A stretch of DNA of 46,694 bases from Deltaproteobacteria bacterium (GCA_016208255.1 JACQYK010000043.1:1-46694), one strand, 5' to 3'. Shown: positions 1-9,388, counted from the stretch's first letter. The notes: a model not told the origin generated them from the letters alone. A program made the numbers and translations.

Positions 1-1473
1 GTCAAGCTCAACATTGCCGTGGTCGAAGGGGACGATCTGATGCCCCGCCTGGCAGAACTGGCTGCCCGCAGAATCACCGAAATGAACACCGGCGAACCCT
101 GGCCGGAAAAGATGATGAATATGAACGCCTACCTGGGCGCCGAACCGATCAGAGAAGCCCTGGATATGGGGGCCGATATCGTCATTACCGGCCGGGTCGT
201 GGACAGCGCCTTGACCTTGGGACCTCTGATGTATGAATTCGGGTGGAGTGAGATCGACTACGATCTGCTGGCGGCCGGCAGTCTGGCCGGGCACATCATC
301 GAATGCGGGGCCCAGGCTTCCGGCGGGTTATTTACGGATTGGCAGGAAGTTCCCGACTGGGCCAATATCGGATACCCGGTCATCGAGTGTTATGAAAACG
401 GCCGTTTCCTGGTCACCAAACCGGTTGATACCGGGGGGCTGGTGATCCCCGCCGCTGTCTCGGAACAATTGCTTTACGAGATCGGCGATCCCCAGGTCTA
501 CCTTTTGCCTGATGTGGTGGCTGATTTTTCCCAAGTCCGGATGAATCAGACAGGGGAAAACCGGGTGGAAGTCTCCGGGGCCATCGGCCGGCCTCCGACC
601 TCGACCTATAAGGTCTATGGTGCCTTTCATGACGGTTACCGCTGCCTGGCCGTATTGCCGGTGATCGGCAGGCAGGCGGTTCCAAAGGCCGAACGTCAGG
701 CCAGGGCCCTGATTGAAAGGACCGAAGCCATCTTCCTGCAACAAGGTTTCGCTAAATACCGGGCTACCTTGATCGAATGCCTGGGAGCCGAATCCGCTTA
801 TGGTCCGCATGCCCGGACCAGAGAGACACGGGAAACCGCCTGTAAAATCTCTTTGGAACATGACCTCCAGGAGCCTCTGGAAATTTTTGCCAACGAAGTC
901 TTCGCCCCCACTACCTCCATGGCGCCGGGCACCACCGGATGGTTTGCCGGCAAACCATCCGTATCCCCGGTCATCAAGCTGTTTTCCTTTTTAATACCCA
1001 AATCGGAAGTCCCTTTTCAGGTCACCCTGGGGGAACAAAAACGGTCTTTCCGACCGCAGCCGAAAAACATCTTTGACCCGGCTTCGATTGTCCGGCCCCG
1101 TGTGGAGGACGCGGGCCGGACTCAAGTGGATCTCCTGACCGTTCCTCTGATTCGACTGGCCTGGGGACGCAGCGGAGATAAGGGGAACTCATGCAATATC
1201 GGCATTATCGCCCGAAAGCCGGAATTCCTGCCTTTCATCCGTCAGGCGCTCACCCCCTCGGCCGTTCATCAATTTATGAACCATGTCTTCGAGGGAGCCA
1301 AAAATCCGAGAGTGGAACGATTCGATCTGCCGGGCATCCGGGCCCTGAACTTCATGCTGTACGAATCTCTGGGCGGCGGGCAATCGGCCTCCTTGCGCCT
1401 CGATCCGCTGGCCAAGGGAATGGCCCAGCAGCTTCTGGAATTCCAGGTCCCCATTCCGGCTTCGCTGCTTTAA
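1..1473 (+). CDS. AtuA-family (DUF1446) acyl-CoA pathway protein, 5'-truncated by window edge
   Basis: The reading frame is open through the left edge, so the true start lies outside the window and only about the last 490 codons are present. The body resembles the acyclic terpene utilisation AtuA family (DUF1446), including the segment GADIVITGRVVDSAL early in the visible part. The last 100 residues (LAWGRSGDKGNSCNIGI and on) look like the small ferredoxin-fold domain that accompanies AtuA, here fused to the same chain. The family sits in acyl-CoA and terpenoid catabolic clusters, but its biochemical reaction is poorly defined. A rho-independent terminator follows 31 bases after the stop, so this is the last gene of its transcript. 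Family assignment is confident; substrate is unknown. Confidence 0.8.
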   Translation, partial: VKLNIAVVEGDDLMPRLAELAARRITEMNTGEPWPEKMMNMNAYLGAEPIREALDMGADIVITGRVVDSALTLGPLMYEFGWSEIDYDLLAAGSLAGHIIECGAQASGGLFTDWQEVPDWANIGYPVIECYENGRFLVTKPVDTGGLVIPAAVSEQLLYEIGDPQVYLLPDVVADFSQVRMNQTGENRVEVSGAIGRPPTSTYKVYGAFHDGYRCLAVLPVIGRQAVPKAERQARALIERTEAIFLQQGFAKYRATLIECLGAESAYGPHARTRETRETACKISLEHDLQEPLEIFANEVFAPTTSMAPGTTGWFAGKPSVSPVIKLFSFLIPKSEVPFQVTLGEQKRSFRPQPKNIFDPASIVRPRVEDAGRTQVDLLTVPLIRLAWGRSGDKGNSCNIGIIARKPEFLPFIRQALTPSAVHQFMNHVFEGAKNPRVERFDLPGIRALNFMLYESLGGGQSASLRLDPLAKGMAQQLLEFQVPIPASLL

Positions 1474-1503
1474 GGACCGATTTCCCCCTGGGCCCAGACA
1501 GGA

Positions 1504-1531
1504 AGGCAGGGTCTTTGGCTCTGCCTTTTTT
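1504..1531 (+). terminator. Rho-independent terminator after the AtuA-family gene
   Basis: AGGCAGGGTC at 1504-1513 pairs with GGCTCTGCCT at 1517-1526 (10 bp including two G-U pairs, TTT loop) and runs into a stretch of T. It closes the transcript from the left edge. Confidence 0.75.
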
Positions 1532-1835
1532 TATTTCTAAGATAGACCGGAACCCTTCCCTCCCGCTCCTTATTTTAAACCGCCTGAAATAAGAACAACC
1601 ACCCCAACAATCCGGTTCCCGCGAACTTCTTGCTGATATTGTAACCCGTTTAACCCCTTAAAGATTTCCTATTGAAAAACCGATAGAAGAAGAGACGGGG
1701 ATTCCGGGCGAACTTTTCACCTGGTCTCTTTTTTAAAACGGAGGCCCGGAGGCCGACCCATGACGGAGGGGCCGCTACCGGCCTTGGGCTATTCGTCCGG
1801 ATTCTGTTTTTCCAACCTCGAAGAGGAGGGCAAGC
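1532..1835. other. Intergenic stretch, no gene recognised
   Basis: About 300 bases between the terminator and the zinc-ribbon gene. Short frames on both strands have no recognisable protein character. A GAGGAGG Shine-Dalgarno sequence sits just before the 1836 start. No convincing promoter was identified. Confidence 0.4.
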
Positions 1836-2726
1836 ATGATTTGTCCGAATTGCCATCTGGACCAGCCGGATGGAAAAGAAAAATGTCCACGGTGCGGGAT
1901 TATTTTCGCCAAATGGGAAGCACTGAAGAATCCAACAGTCGCTAAAAGGTTCCCTCCTGGTCTCCAACCCCAGCCGGTTAAAGCGGACCTTCCTCAAGTC
2001 TCAAAAATCCCGGCTCTGGCCCTCTGGGGGTTGAGGATACTCTTTCTGTCGTCAATGCTCGGCGGCTGGTATTGGTTCCTGGTGCCGCCCCCACGGCTCC
2101 CTGTTCCTGAAAAGGCCTATACTGACAAGGTCAACGCCTTTGCGCTCACGGTTCCCCCAGAATGGAAAGGAAGGCGGGTAAAAAATTGCGGCGGTCCTCA
2201 CAAAAGCTGTGAGGTGTTCGTGGCCACTCAATCCGAAAGTCCCCAGCAGGTCAAACCTGCCATCAATATCGTAGTGATCGAATTTAGAGAGGTCCAGCCC
2301 TTTTTTCCCTGGGGGTCTATCCTTTTTACCGAGGACAACAAGGACGAATACGCCCAGGAGGCTTTGAAGGGGATTGAGAGTGTCTTAAGCTCCCACCAGA
2401 TAGAAGGCACCTCGGTGATCAAGGTGGATGCCATTCCCTCCCTGCGGGTGACTATTACAGGAACCTATTCAGGGCAGCTCCTCCGGCAGGTCTTTCTCAT
2501 GATACCGGGGAGTTCAAGGCTCTATCTCTTGTCCTATATTGGTGCGCCGGAGAATTCATCGGAGGTCGACGGACTGATCCAATCCTTCCGGGTCCTGGAA
2601 CCACATCCCAGTAGGTTCAAATTGTATGGGAGTTTGTTGGGAAGCCTGAAAGGTAACGTGATTCTGGGTTTCCTGATAGGTTTATCATTAGCGACCTTCC
2701 GATTGTTTTTCCGGGACATAAAGTAA
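1836..2726 (+). CDS. Zinc-ribbon, single-pass membrane protein of unknown function
   Basis: A 296-residue protein beginning with a four-cysteine zinc ribbon (CPNC at residues 3-6, CPRC at 17-20). Next come a Pro-rich linker, a transmembrane segment near residues 65-85 (ALWGLRILFLSSMLGGWYWF), a soluble domain of about 170 residues, and a second hydrophobic segment near the C-terminus (VILGFLIGLSLATF). The zinc-ribbon-plus-TM layout is common among bacterial proteins of unknown role. The middle domain, with FALTVPPEW and LIQSFRVLEP, resembles the general PsbP/YcfL-like fold seen in predicted envelope proteins, but that is a weak impression. The start is supported by a GAGGAGG ribosome binding site. 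It appears monocistronic; function is not assigned. Confidence 0.7.
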   Translation: MICPNCHLDQPDGKEKCPRCGIIFAKWEALKNPTVAKRFPPGLQPQPVKADLPQVSKIPALALWGLRILFLSSMLGGWYWFLVPPPRLPVPEKAYTDKVNAFALTVPPEWKGRRVKNCGGPHKSCEVFVATQSESPQQVKPAINIVVIEFREVQPFFPWGSILFTEDNKDEYAQEALKGIESVLSSHQIEGTSVIKVDAIPSLRVTITGTYSGQLLRQVFLMIPGSSRLYLLSYIGAPENSSEVDGLIQSFRVLEPHPSRFKLYGSLLGSLKGNVILGFLIGLSLATFRLFFRDIK

Positions 2727-2845
2727 CAGGCCCTTTCCAGGGACCGGCGGCCTTATAGTCCGATAGGCATTCATCTCCTGAAAAAAAAAGGTCAAGTCGT
2801 GCGAAGACCGGAATCCAGTGGATTCAACCTATTAAAAATCCCTGG

Positions 2846-2865
2846 ACCCCGGTTCTCACCGGGGT
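2846..2865. repeat. REP-like hairpin in the 2727-3183 gap
   Basis: ACCCCGGT-TCTC-ACCGGGGT is a perfect 8-bp stem with a 4-base loop. It lies in a 457-base gap (2727-3183) that holds no recognisable gene. The surrounding words (GGAATCCAGTGG, CCTGGACCCCGG) have the flavour of the REP-like element at 10274-10354. No terminal T-run follows, so a terminator role is less likely than an intergenic repeat. Confidence 0.5.
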
Positions 2866-3183
2866 GCCGACTTTTTGCCAGACCGTTCCCTAGACCTCTT
2901 ATTTTTTCTTTGATTTTCCTTGAATCCTTGAATGTCTCGCTGCTCCTTTCTTTTGGAAATGATCCTATTTTCAAGCTATGATTGACTTTTCATTAATAGA
3001 ATAGTAAGAAATTCTATAAGTTAATATTATTAGTTCCTCGCCTGCAACCTCTATCAGGAGCGTTTCGGGTTGAATTATTGGGATCCCATTGGGAAATAGA
3101 CGGTCAAAACAAGCTTAAACCTGTATCAGGGAGAGAAACCTGTTAATTCGGCCTGAAAAATTTTTTGAAGAAGAGGCACCAAT

Positions 3184-4263
3184 ATGAAAGGGAAAGAGCG
3201 GATTATTACCGCCCTGAGTGTTCAAGCACCCGACCGTGTTCCTTTGTATATTCATGGAATCAATGAGGCACCGATCATTGGCATCGGAAAACACATTACG
3301 GACGCCCTGCCTGAATCCAAGCAGTTTTTTCAGATGAATGAATCTGAAAAAATGAAATTGCTGGATACCCTTTTTCTTATTCATGAAGTGTTCGGCGTGG
3401 ACGGCTTCACCTCTTTCGAGATCGGTCATGAGACTGAAATCAGTGAGAGAGACGTCCGTGATGACTGGAATGTTATCTACCGTCGGGATCCCCATGGCCT
3501 TCCGGTTCCCATCGGTCATCCCCTGAAGGATTCCGATGATCTTAAAACCTTTCAGGTTCCAGAACCGAAGCGCGAGCATCTCCTGTTGCTTGACCTGGCC
3601 AGAGACCGGTTTAAGGGAGAGGTTGCCCTTTTTTGGCTGATGCGCGGAGTCTTCGTCCGCAGCTGGAGATTGACCGGGATGACAAACTACATGGTCATGC
3701 TTCATGAGAACCCTGAGTTTATCCATCAGATAGCCGGCCTGGTGATTGAATATAACCTTAAGCAACTTGATATGTTAGCCTCCGCCGGGATTGATGTCCT
3801 GGTGGTTGAGGATGATATCGCCGCCACCAAAAACCTTCTGATCTCCCCCAAGCATTATTTGGAATTTGTCAATCCCTATAATAGGAAACTCGTAAGCCGT
3901 GCCCATGAACTCGGCCTTAAGTTGGTGCGACACAGCGACGGTAATATCTGGTCCATCATGGACATCCTTATCGATTCAGGATACGACGGACTTAACCCTC
4001 TGGAACCCCAGGCGGGCATGGATTTGAAAAAGGTCAAGGAAGCCTATGGCGATAAAATCTGCCTTTTGGGAAATATCGATTGCCGGGAACTGCTTCCCGC
4101 CGGAACCCCGGATCAGGTTGAGGCAGCGGTAAAACAGGCCATAGAAGTTGCGGCCAGAGGTGGAGGATATATTCTCTGCGATTCCAACTCTCTTCATCCG
4201 GGAGTCAACCCTGAAAACTGCATTGCCATGTTTGAGGCGACCAAAAAATATGGACTCTACTAA
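3184..4263 (+). CDS. Uroporphyrinogen decarboxylase (UroD)-family protein, probable corrinoid/methyl-transfer type
   Basis: A 359-residue UroD-superfamily protein starting MKGKERIITALSVQAPDRVP, the usual opening of this family. Near the C-terminus it has RHSDGNIW, GLNPLEPQAGMDLKKVK, LLGNIDCRELL and GGGYILCDSNSLHPGVNPEN. The HSDGN box replaces the HxC zinc box of MtaA/MtbA-type methyltransferases, which marks a different subfamily that is abundant in anaerobes. True heme-pathway HemE is unlikely because this gene is not with heme genes. The downstream transporter starts inside the last codons (14-base overlap), implying translational coupling and a shared substrate. Methyl transfer from a methylated or methoxylated compound is an inference; the substrate is not known. 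Confidence 0.75.
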   Translation: MKGKERIITALSVQAPDRVPLYIHGINEAPIIGIGKHITDALPESKQFFQMNESEKMKLLDTLFLIHEVFGVDGFTSFEIGHETEISERDVRDDWNVIYRRDPHGLPVPIGHPLKDSDDLKTFQVPEPKREHLLLLDLARDRFKGEVALFWLMRGVFVRSWRLTGMTNYMVMLHENPEFIHQIAGLVIEYNLKQLDMLASAGIDVLVVEDDIAATKNLLISPKHYLEFVNPYNRKLVSRAHELGLKLVRHSDGNIWSIMDILIDSGYDGLNPLEPQAGMDLKKVKEAYGDKICLLGNIDCRELLPAGTPDQVEAAVKQAIEVAARGGGYILCDSNSLHPGVNPENCIAMFEATKKYGLY

Positions 4264-5554
4264 TAAGGCTGTGGTTTCGAAAACCCGCCTGTTGATATCA
4301 TCCCCCCACCTCATTTTCACCCTGCTGTTTTTGCTTTATATGTTCGACTACCTGGACCGGCTGATTATTGTTTCGCTCTTCCCTTTCCTTAGGCAGGAAT
4401 GGGGCATCTCGGACACTCAATGCGGCCTCCTCGTTTCCGCCGTATACTGGTCGATTCTTATTTTTACCCTGCCCGTATCGATTCTGATCGATCGATGGAG
4501 CAGGATTAAAATTATAGGCCTGATGGCCGTCTTGTGGAGTGTGGCCACCTTAGCCTGTGCTTTTACCAAAAACTTCGGGCAGCTTTTCGCGGCCAGGACC
4601 GCCATCGGGCTCGGCGAAGCAGGGTATGCCCCGGGTGGAACCGCCATGATCTCGGCCTTGTTCCCAAAAGAGAAAAGGGCGAAGATTCTGGGAATCTGGA
4701 ATGCCTCCATCCCTTTAGGAAGTGCGCTGGGCATTGCCCTGGGCGGAATTATTGCCGATCGTTTCGGCTGGCGGCAGGCCTTCGGTCTCGTGGCCCTGCC
4801 CGGTGTTATAGTGGCCCTGCTGTTCTTCTATGTCAGGGATTATAAGACCATTGAGCTTACCAGACCCGCCGGCAGCGAAGATGAAAAACCCGGATCGAAG
4901 ATGCAGTGGAAAGATAGCGCCAGTCATTTATTAAAAAATAAAACGTTGATATTCAACAACCTGGCCTTTGCGGCCAATACCTTCGTTACGACGGCCTTGC
5001 TGACCTGGCTCCCCAGCTATTTTCAGAGGGGAGAGGGGATATCCATGAGCAGAGCTTCGACCAAGAGCGGCATAGTCATGCTCCTGGCTATCATCGGGGC
5101 CCCTTTAGGAGGCTATCTTGCGGACCGTTGGCTTCAAAGCAGAAGAAACGCCAGACTTCTTTTTCCTTCCCTTTCTTCCTGCCTGACGGGAGTTCTGCTT
5201 TTCATGGCCTTCAGTTTATATCATGGAGAAATTCAATACGCACTTCTGCTGGCCGTGGGTATGGCAGCGGTGGCCTTTGTCCCGGCTGCTGCCGCCGTGA
5301 CCCAGGATGTGGTCCACCCTGGTCTCAGGGCCGTATCGTTAAGCCTGTGCGTCATCATCCAGCATATACTGGGCAGTGCGCTGGGGCCTCCGACAATCGG
5401 CGCCCTGTCCGATGCTTTCGGCCTGGAAACCGCCATGGCTTTCCTGCCCCTGTTTGCGGTACTGGCCGGCATTCTCTTTTTTATCGGCTCCTTTTTCTAT
5501 GATTCGGATGTGAGGCTTGCGGAAGAAGTGCAAACACGGCCTGAAGGTTATTGA
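4250..5554 (+). CDS. Major facilitator superfamily transporter
   Basis: A 434-residue, 12-helix MFS protein. The first loop motif is DRWSRIKIIGL, followed by TAIGLGEAGYAPGG and an equivalent DRFGWR in the next loop. These are typical of the spinster/anion-cation symporter branches. I take ATG 4250 rather than the upstream in-frame ATG at 4148, because the extra 34 residues would be a different-frame reading of the UroD gene and have no membrane character. The start overlaps the upstream stop by 14 bases. Its pairing with a UroD-family enzyme suggests import of that enzyme's substrate or export of its product; this is context only. No terminator hairpin with a T-run was found after it. Confidence 0.85.
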   Translation: MDSTNKAVVSKTRLLISSPHLIFTLLFLLYMFDYLDRLIIVSLFPFLRQEWGISDTQCGLLVSAVYWSILIFTLPVSILIDRWSRIKIIGLMAVLWSVATLACAFTKNFGQLFAARTAIGLGEAGYAPGGTAMISALFPKEKRAKILGIWNASIPLGSALGIALGGIIADRFGWRQAFGLVALPGVIVALLFFYVRDYKTIELTRPAGSEDEKPGSKMQWKDSASHLLKNKTLIFNNLAFAANTFVTTALLTWLPSYFQRGEGISMSRASTKSGIVMLLAIIGAPLGGYLADRWLQSRRNARLLFPSLSSCLTGVLLFMAFSLYHGEIQYALLLAVGMAAVAFVPAAAAVTQDVVHPGLRAVSLSLCVIIQHILGSALGPPTIGALSDAFGLETAMAFLPLFAVLAGILFFIGSFFYDSDVRLAEEVQTRPEGY

Positions 5555-5905
5555 ATGGCTCCTGGTGAAGTTCCCCGGCCTGAAGAACAGTACTGCCCCG
5601 CCTAGTCCCATTTTCCCCAAAAAACATTTTTTCTCTCCAGGTTTTGCCCTTTTTCCTCCTTGACCGTGCCTTTCCCTCTTCTTATCTTTATTCCATTAGA
5701 AGAAAATTCTCAGTAGTCGTTAAAATCTTATCAGAGAACACTAATAAGGATTAATGGAGGAATAATCGGATCTTACATAAAAATTGAAGCCTTTTGAGGA
5801 CCGATGCGGGCAGGCCGGGGCTTGAGGTGGGTTGGAGTTTATTTGAAATTCAGGCGGGCTATTTCAGATAATTATCCTGCAGCTATTTCCCAGGCGCCTA
5901 ATCGC
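5555..5905. other. Intergenic stretch, no gene recognised
   Basis: About 350 bases, pyrimidine-rich then A/T-rich, between the MFS gene and the end of the minus-strand membrane protein. No supported gene, RNA or repeat was seen. Confidence 0.4.
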
Positions 5906-6235
5906 TCACCTCGTGTCCACTTGGGGACCACTGAGTCGCCTAGTCCGGCGTCGCCTCCAGACGAAGAAACCTACAGCGAACACGATCCACCAGACGGCGA
6001 TTATACTCCAGCCCATTAGAACCATTAAGGCATCGAAGCGACGGGGAGCAATGTAGTGGGTCCAGCCGGCCGGGATCAAATAAAAAAGTCCCAGGGCAAG
6101 ATAGGCACCAGGATTGGACCAGAGCCTGGCCAGGAAGACGGGTGCAAAAGCCCTGACGAGCATTGTGCCCAAAAGGGAGGCGAAGAACCCAAAGATAATC
6201 GATGTCACGGGCAGCAGCAGGCGCATCCGAACCAC
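5906..6235 (-). CDS. Small predicted membrane protein, unknown function
   Basis: A 109-residue frame from GTG 6235 (or the in-frame ATG at 6226). It has three likely transmembrane helices: LLLPVTSIIFGFFASLLGTML, ALGLFYLIPAGW, and LMGWSIIAVWWIVFAVGFFVW. The last ends in a basic cluster (RRRRTRR), consistent with a cytoplasmic C-terminus. The hydrophobic periodicity makes this frame much more protein-like than the competing plus-strand frames. There is no strong Shine-Dalgarno sequence, and it is transcribed away from the 6464 gene, so it should be regarded as probable rather than certain. No family was recognised. Confidence 0.5.
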   Translation of the reverse strand: MVRMRLLLPVTSIIFGFFASLLGTMLVRAFAPVFLARLWSNPGAYLALGLFYLIPAGWTHYIAPRRFDALMVLMGWSIIAVWWIVFAVGFFVWRRRRTRRLSGPQVDTR

Positions 6236-6463
6236 CGGGTCAGGAAAAAAGCCGATTCATTGAGAATTCAATATGGTCGTCCTCTATGACCCTCATTCGC
6301 GAATCAAACTTAGGGCACTTCACTGGGGACAGGAGGACGTCAAGTAATTTTTTGCGGACCTTTTTCGTTTTTCGTGTCGATCTAACTTATTATTATAAAC
6401 GGAAATCAGGGGAAGCGCAATAAAATTCTCTTCAATTTTGCAGAAGATGATTAGGAGGCCATT

Positions 6464-7240
6464 TTGAAACGACTCGCCATTGGGTTACTGGTTCTGGGGC
6501 TTTTCCTTTCTATATTTTGTTTTTGGTTGTACCGACCTTCCTGGCGTCCGGATCCCTTCCTGGACTTTCGCCCCACAGGCAATGCCTATGCCAATCCCGA
6601 CTTCGATTACTGGGTCTTTCCCGGCGATAAAAATTTACATTTCTATAATCAGGTAAAAGGGGAAAAATCAATAAAAGGGTTTCGTTCCATCCATAATCTA
6701 CAGGTGGACGTTATCGTGCTGGGACGCACCGGGGAATCCGCCGACAGGCGTCCGCCCTATCGGATTTATAATAACCTGCTGGTCCGTCCGGTAAATCCCA
6801 GTAACAAGTGGTCCGACCGTATTGAGTTAAAACGGGCTGATGTATCGGAGGGTTCAATTAAGGTAGATATCGAAGTCGAGTCCCTGCCTGATGACCAAGA
6901 CCTTTGGGGACGCGATGCGAGGCTTCTTCTCTCGGCAGATATTGAATTTCCGCAGAAAGTCGGTGACAAAGGATATATTGATCGCAAGGTGTCCTACCGG
7001 GGAGAAACTCGTTTCCGGTTTGCCGGCCTTGCCGAGAAAGGCAGATATGATATCCGCTTCAATGATTACCGAAAAAAAAAGGCAGAGACCGACGCCTATA
7101 ATAACCGCGCCCGAAAATTCCACCGCGTCACCAAGACCTTAGGCGGTTTAACGGGCCTTGTGCTCATCGCCGGCGCCGTGATATTTTGGTTACGCGCAAA
7201 CCCAAGAAAAACAGGAGGTCTGCCGCCTTATAGGGGATAA
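6464..7240 (+). CDS. Hypothetical protein with N- and C-terminal membrane segments
   Basis: A 258-residue protein with a TTG start that is fixed by the strong AGGAGG six bases upstream. An N-terminal helix (LAIGLLVLGLFLSIFCFWLY) acts as a signal anchor. The following ~180 residues are predicted outside the cytoplasm, and a second helix lies near the C-terminus (LGGLTGLVLIAGAVIFWL). The central domain is rich in aromatic and charged residues (FDYWVFPGDKNLHFYNQ, YRGETRFRF). I do not recognise a family. It is first in a three-gene same-strand run with a secreted zinc protease and a polytopic membrane protein (gaps of 75 and 9 bases), which suggests a shared envelope role. Confidence 0.7.
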   Translation: MKRLAIGLLVLGLFLSIFCFWLYRPSWRPDPFLDFRPTGNAYANPDFDYWVFPGDKNLHFYNQVKGEKSIKGFRSIHNLQVDVIVLGRTGESADRRPPYRIYNNLLVRPVNPSNKWSDRIELKRADVSEGSIKVDIEVESLPDDQDLWGRDARLLLSADIEFPQKVGDKGYIDRKVSYRGETRFRFAGLAEKGRYDIRFNDYRKKKAETDAYNNRARKFHRVTKTLGGLTGLVLIAGAVIFWLRANPRKTGGLPPYRG

Positions 7241-7315
7241 ACTCATTTGAGGGTTCCGGTACCGGCCTCCCCGTCGCAGTTAAACATGAACCCTTTTTGG
7301 CCAAAGGAGATAATC

Positions 7316-8143
7316 ATGAACGGCTTTGGCATTGCAGTCTTCTTAGTTTTTTTCTTCACCGGTCTTAGCCAGGATCTGGTTCAGGCCCAACCCCGAGCCC
7401 GGGATTTCAGCCGTCCCTACCATTTGGATCAATCCTTCATACCGCCCCTAACCCCGGAGGACCTTCGCCGAATGAACCAGGCCAACATTGCGGCCAGGGA
7501 TATCTCGGAGGCTGAAGAGTTTGTAAGGTCTTCTTATCCCGCCCTGGACCAGGCGGCTCAGGAATATTTGGCCAAAGCAGGACTGAAATTTCAGACGCCG
7601 GTCATCCAGTACTATGGTTATCGCAACCTCAAAGCTCCCAGCCGGTGCGGGGAGTCTCGGTTGGATAACGCCATTTACTGTTTCCTGGATAATACGATCA
7701 ACTTTGACATCATTTATCTCGCGAAAGTGATCAGGTTCGTCAAGGGCAAAACTAAAACCGACGGGAAATATGCCGCCATGACCATGGTGGCTCATGAACT
7801 GGGGCATGCCGTGGACTACAAATGGGCGAGATTAGTGGCCGGCGTGGGCAGCCAGGCCTGGGGTATTCTCTATGAATTAACCTTGGAGCGAAACGCCGAC
7901 TGTTTCGCCGGTGCGGCCCTTTCCAAAATAGTCATTGACCGGACCCGGAAAGTCGCCGTCCCGGACAGAGAGAAAGAGAAGAGCATCGCCCTGCTGGAGG
8001 GGAGGCTGGCGCTTTATGCCGTTCAGGGCGACCGATCCGATCGTTATTATCCTCCGGGCGAGGAAAGAATGCGAATTTTTCAAAAAGGATTTGAAGAAGG
8101 GACAGGCACCTGTTACGAACTCAAACTTGAAAAGGTAAAATAG
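7316..8143 (+). CDS. Secreted neutral zinc metallopeptidase (YpfJ/PF04228-like)
   Basis: A 275-residue protein from ATG 7316, chosen over upstream in-frame starts because AAAGGAGA precedes it and a clean signal peptide (MNGFGIAVFLVFFFTGL..VQA) follows directly. The zinc-binding motif is HELGH (His160, Glu161, His164), and the downstream LERNADCFAGA box supplies the third ligand or catalytic acidic residues. This pairing matches the putative neutral zinc metallopeptidase family typified by YpfJ. A CGES..YC pair around residues 111-122 may form a disulfide in the periplasm. Substrates of this family are unknown. It lies between two membrane-associated genes, so it may act on or with them; that is inference. 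Confidence 0.75.
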   Translation: MNGFGIAVFLVFFFTGLSQDLVQAQPRARDFSRPYHLDQSFIPPLTPEDLRRMNQANIAARDISEAEEFVRSSYPALDQAAQEYLAKAGLKFQTPVIQYYGYRNLKAPSRCGESRLDNAIYCFLDNTINFDIIYLAKVIRFVKGKTKTDGKYAAMTMVAHELGHAVDYKWARLVAGVGSQAWGILYELTLERNADCFAGAALSKIVIDRTRKVAVPDREKEKSIALLEGRLALYAVQGDRSDRYYPPGEERMRIFQKGFEEGTGTCYELKLEKVK

Positions 8144-8152
8144 GCCCACTCC

Positions 8153-9388
8153 ATGGATTTCAGCAAATTCGTATTTGGCTCGGTATATTATTTGGGGATG
8201 TTCCTGACCATTCTTATCGTCGGCGGCCGGCGTTTAATAGTCATCGGAACGATATCCGGCGCTGTGGTCTTTCCGATTTTACTGGGGGGCCTTCAGCCCC
8301 TCGTGGTCGAGCTGCTGGCAGGGGCGATCCTGGGTTTCATCTTTTCCTGGATGGGGTCTCTGGTCAAAGAGAAGTTGGAGCCCTATTTGAGGGTCTACAT
8401 CGACCCGGATGCCTGGATGGTGGAAACTGGAAAGGTTGCCGGGATCCCGCCTCTGTCACCGGAGGAAAAATCGGTCCGCTTGACCCTGGCCAGTGCGGCG
8501 GCGGCCGGAGCATCCACGGCCGGCCTATTGCTGTTATGGATATCGGAGCGATCAATCCCGAAGTTGCCTTCCCAGCAACTTTTCGAGCAGCTTTTTATCT
8601 GGCTCCTGACCATTGTGGTGATGGCCTGGGTCGGCACCTCCCTGTTCAATTTGCCGTTGGGGGCATCGAAAAGACCCGACGGGGTCCAAAGGGGAAAAAC
8701 CTGGGTCAAAGTCAGTCTTCTGGCCTTTCTCCTGGCCATATCCCAGGAAGTTATCGGAAACCTGCTGGAAAAGGGACTTCAGCTTAAAAATGGGGTCGGC
8801 GTCTGGATTTTGCTGGTGAACGGCCTTACGGCCGGGGTGGTGACTTATTATTGGACCGCCGGCGCTCAGCTTCGTCAGCGGTCGATCGCCCGAAGGGCCG
8901 CCTATTATTCCACCTGGTTAGGGGGGCTGATGATTTTCCCCCCGATGGCCTTCATTTCACTTAAAATTCTTCCTTATACGGCTTCCCGGCAGGAAGTGAT
9001 ACTTTACTTCCTGCTGGCAATCATCCTGGCTTCCGCCATCAGCTTAATCTACGGGTTCTTATTTTTCGGTTTGAATGCCTTGGCCGGCGGCGCGGCGCTT
9101 CGATGGGTAGGGACCATTCCGGCGGCTCCGCGGCTCCTGCTCGGTCTGATTCCGGTTGCTGCTTTGTCCGCGATTTTTTTTTACGTCTCTCAAACCTTCC
9201 TGCTAACGGGCCTGACTCCGGACCAGAAACCCCTGGCGCTGGATTGGTGGGATTGGGTTCATCCTTTCACCGGCCCACTGGGATGGAGTTTGGGGCTTTG
9301 GGTCAATCCGGAATTTGCGAGATTGGTCGAGGCTTATAACCGTGGGCAGGAATCCCCTAACGACCCGTCGCCAGCCAGCGAACATTAA
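8153..9388 (+). CDS. Polytopic integral membrane protein, unknown family
   Basis: A 411-residue protein with roughly 9-10 predicted helices, for example VYYLGMFLTILIVGG, LFIWLLTIVVMAWVGTSLF, VILYFLLAIILASAISLIYG and LLLGLIPVAALSAIFFYV. A cytoplasmic-looking segment (residues 75-105) separates the first helices from the rest. The ATG sits 9 bases after the protease stop, so expression is probably coupled to it. No transporter signature, catalytic motif or named family was recognised. A PrsW-type or ABC-permease identity was considered but has no supporting motif. A bidirectional hairpin at 9434-9470 ends the transcript. Confidence 0.65.
   Translation: MDFSKFVFGSVYYLGMFLTILIVGGRRLIVIGTISGAVVFPILLGGLQPLVVELLAGAILGFIFSWMGSLVKEKLEPYLRVYIDPDAWMVETGKVAGIPPLSPEEKSVRLTLASAAAAGASTAGLLLLWISERSIPKLPSQQLFEQLFIWLLTIVVMAWVGTSLFNLPLGASKRPDGVQRGKTWVKVSLLAFLLAISQEVIGNLLEKGLQLKNGVGVWILLVNGLTAGVVTYYWTAGAQLRQRSIARRAAYYSTWLGGLMIFPPMAFISLKILPYTASRQEVILYFLLAIILASAISLIYGFLFFGLNALAGGAALRWVGTIPAAPRLLLGLIPVAALSAIFFYVSQTFLLTGLTPDQKPLALDWWDWVHPFTGPLGWSLGLWVNPEFARLVEAYNRGQESPNDPSPASEH

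Noticed and set aside
5804-6289. Two plus-strand frames opposite the minus-strand membrane protein
   Set aside because: They have low-complexity, charge-skewed sequence without domains and mirror the hydrophobic minus-strand frame, which is more protein-like.
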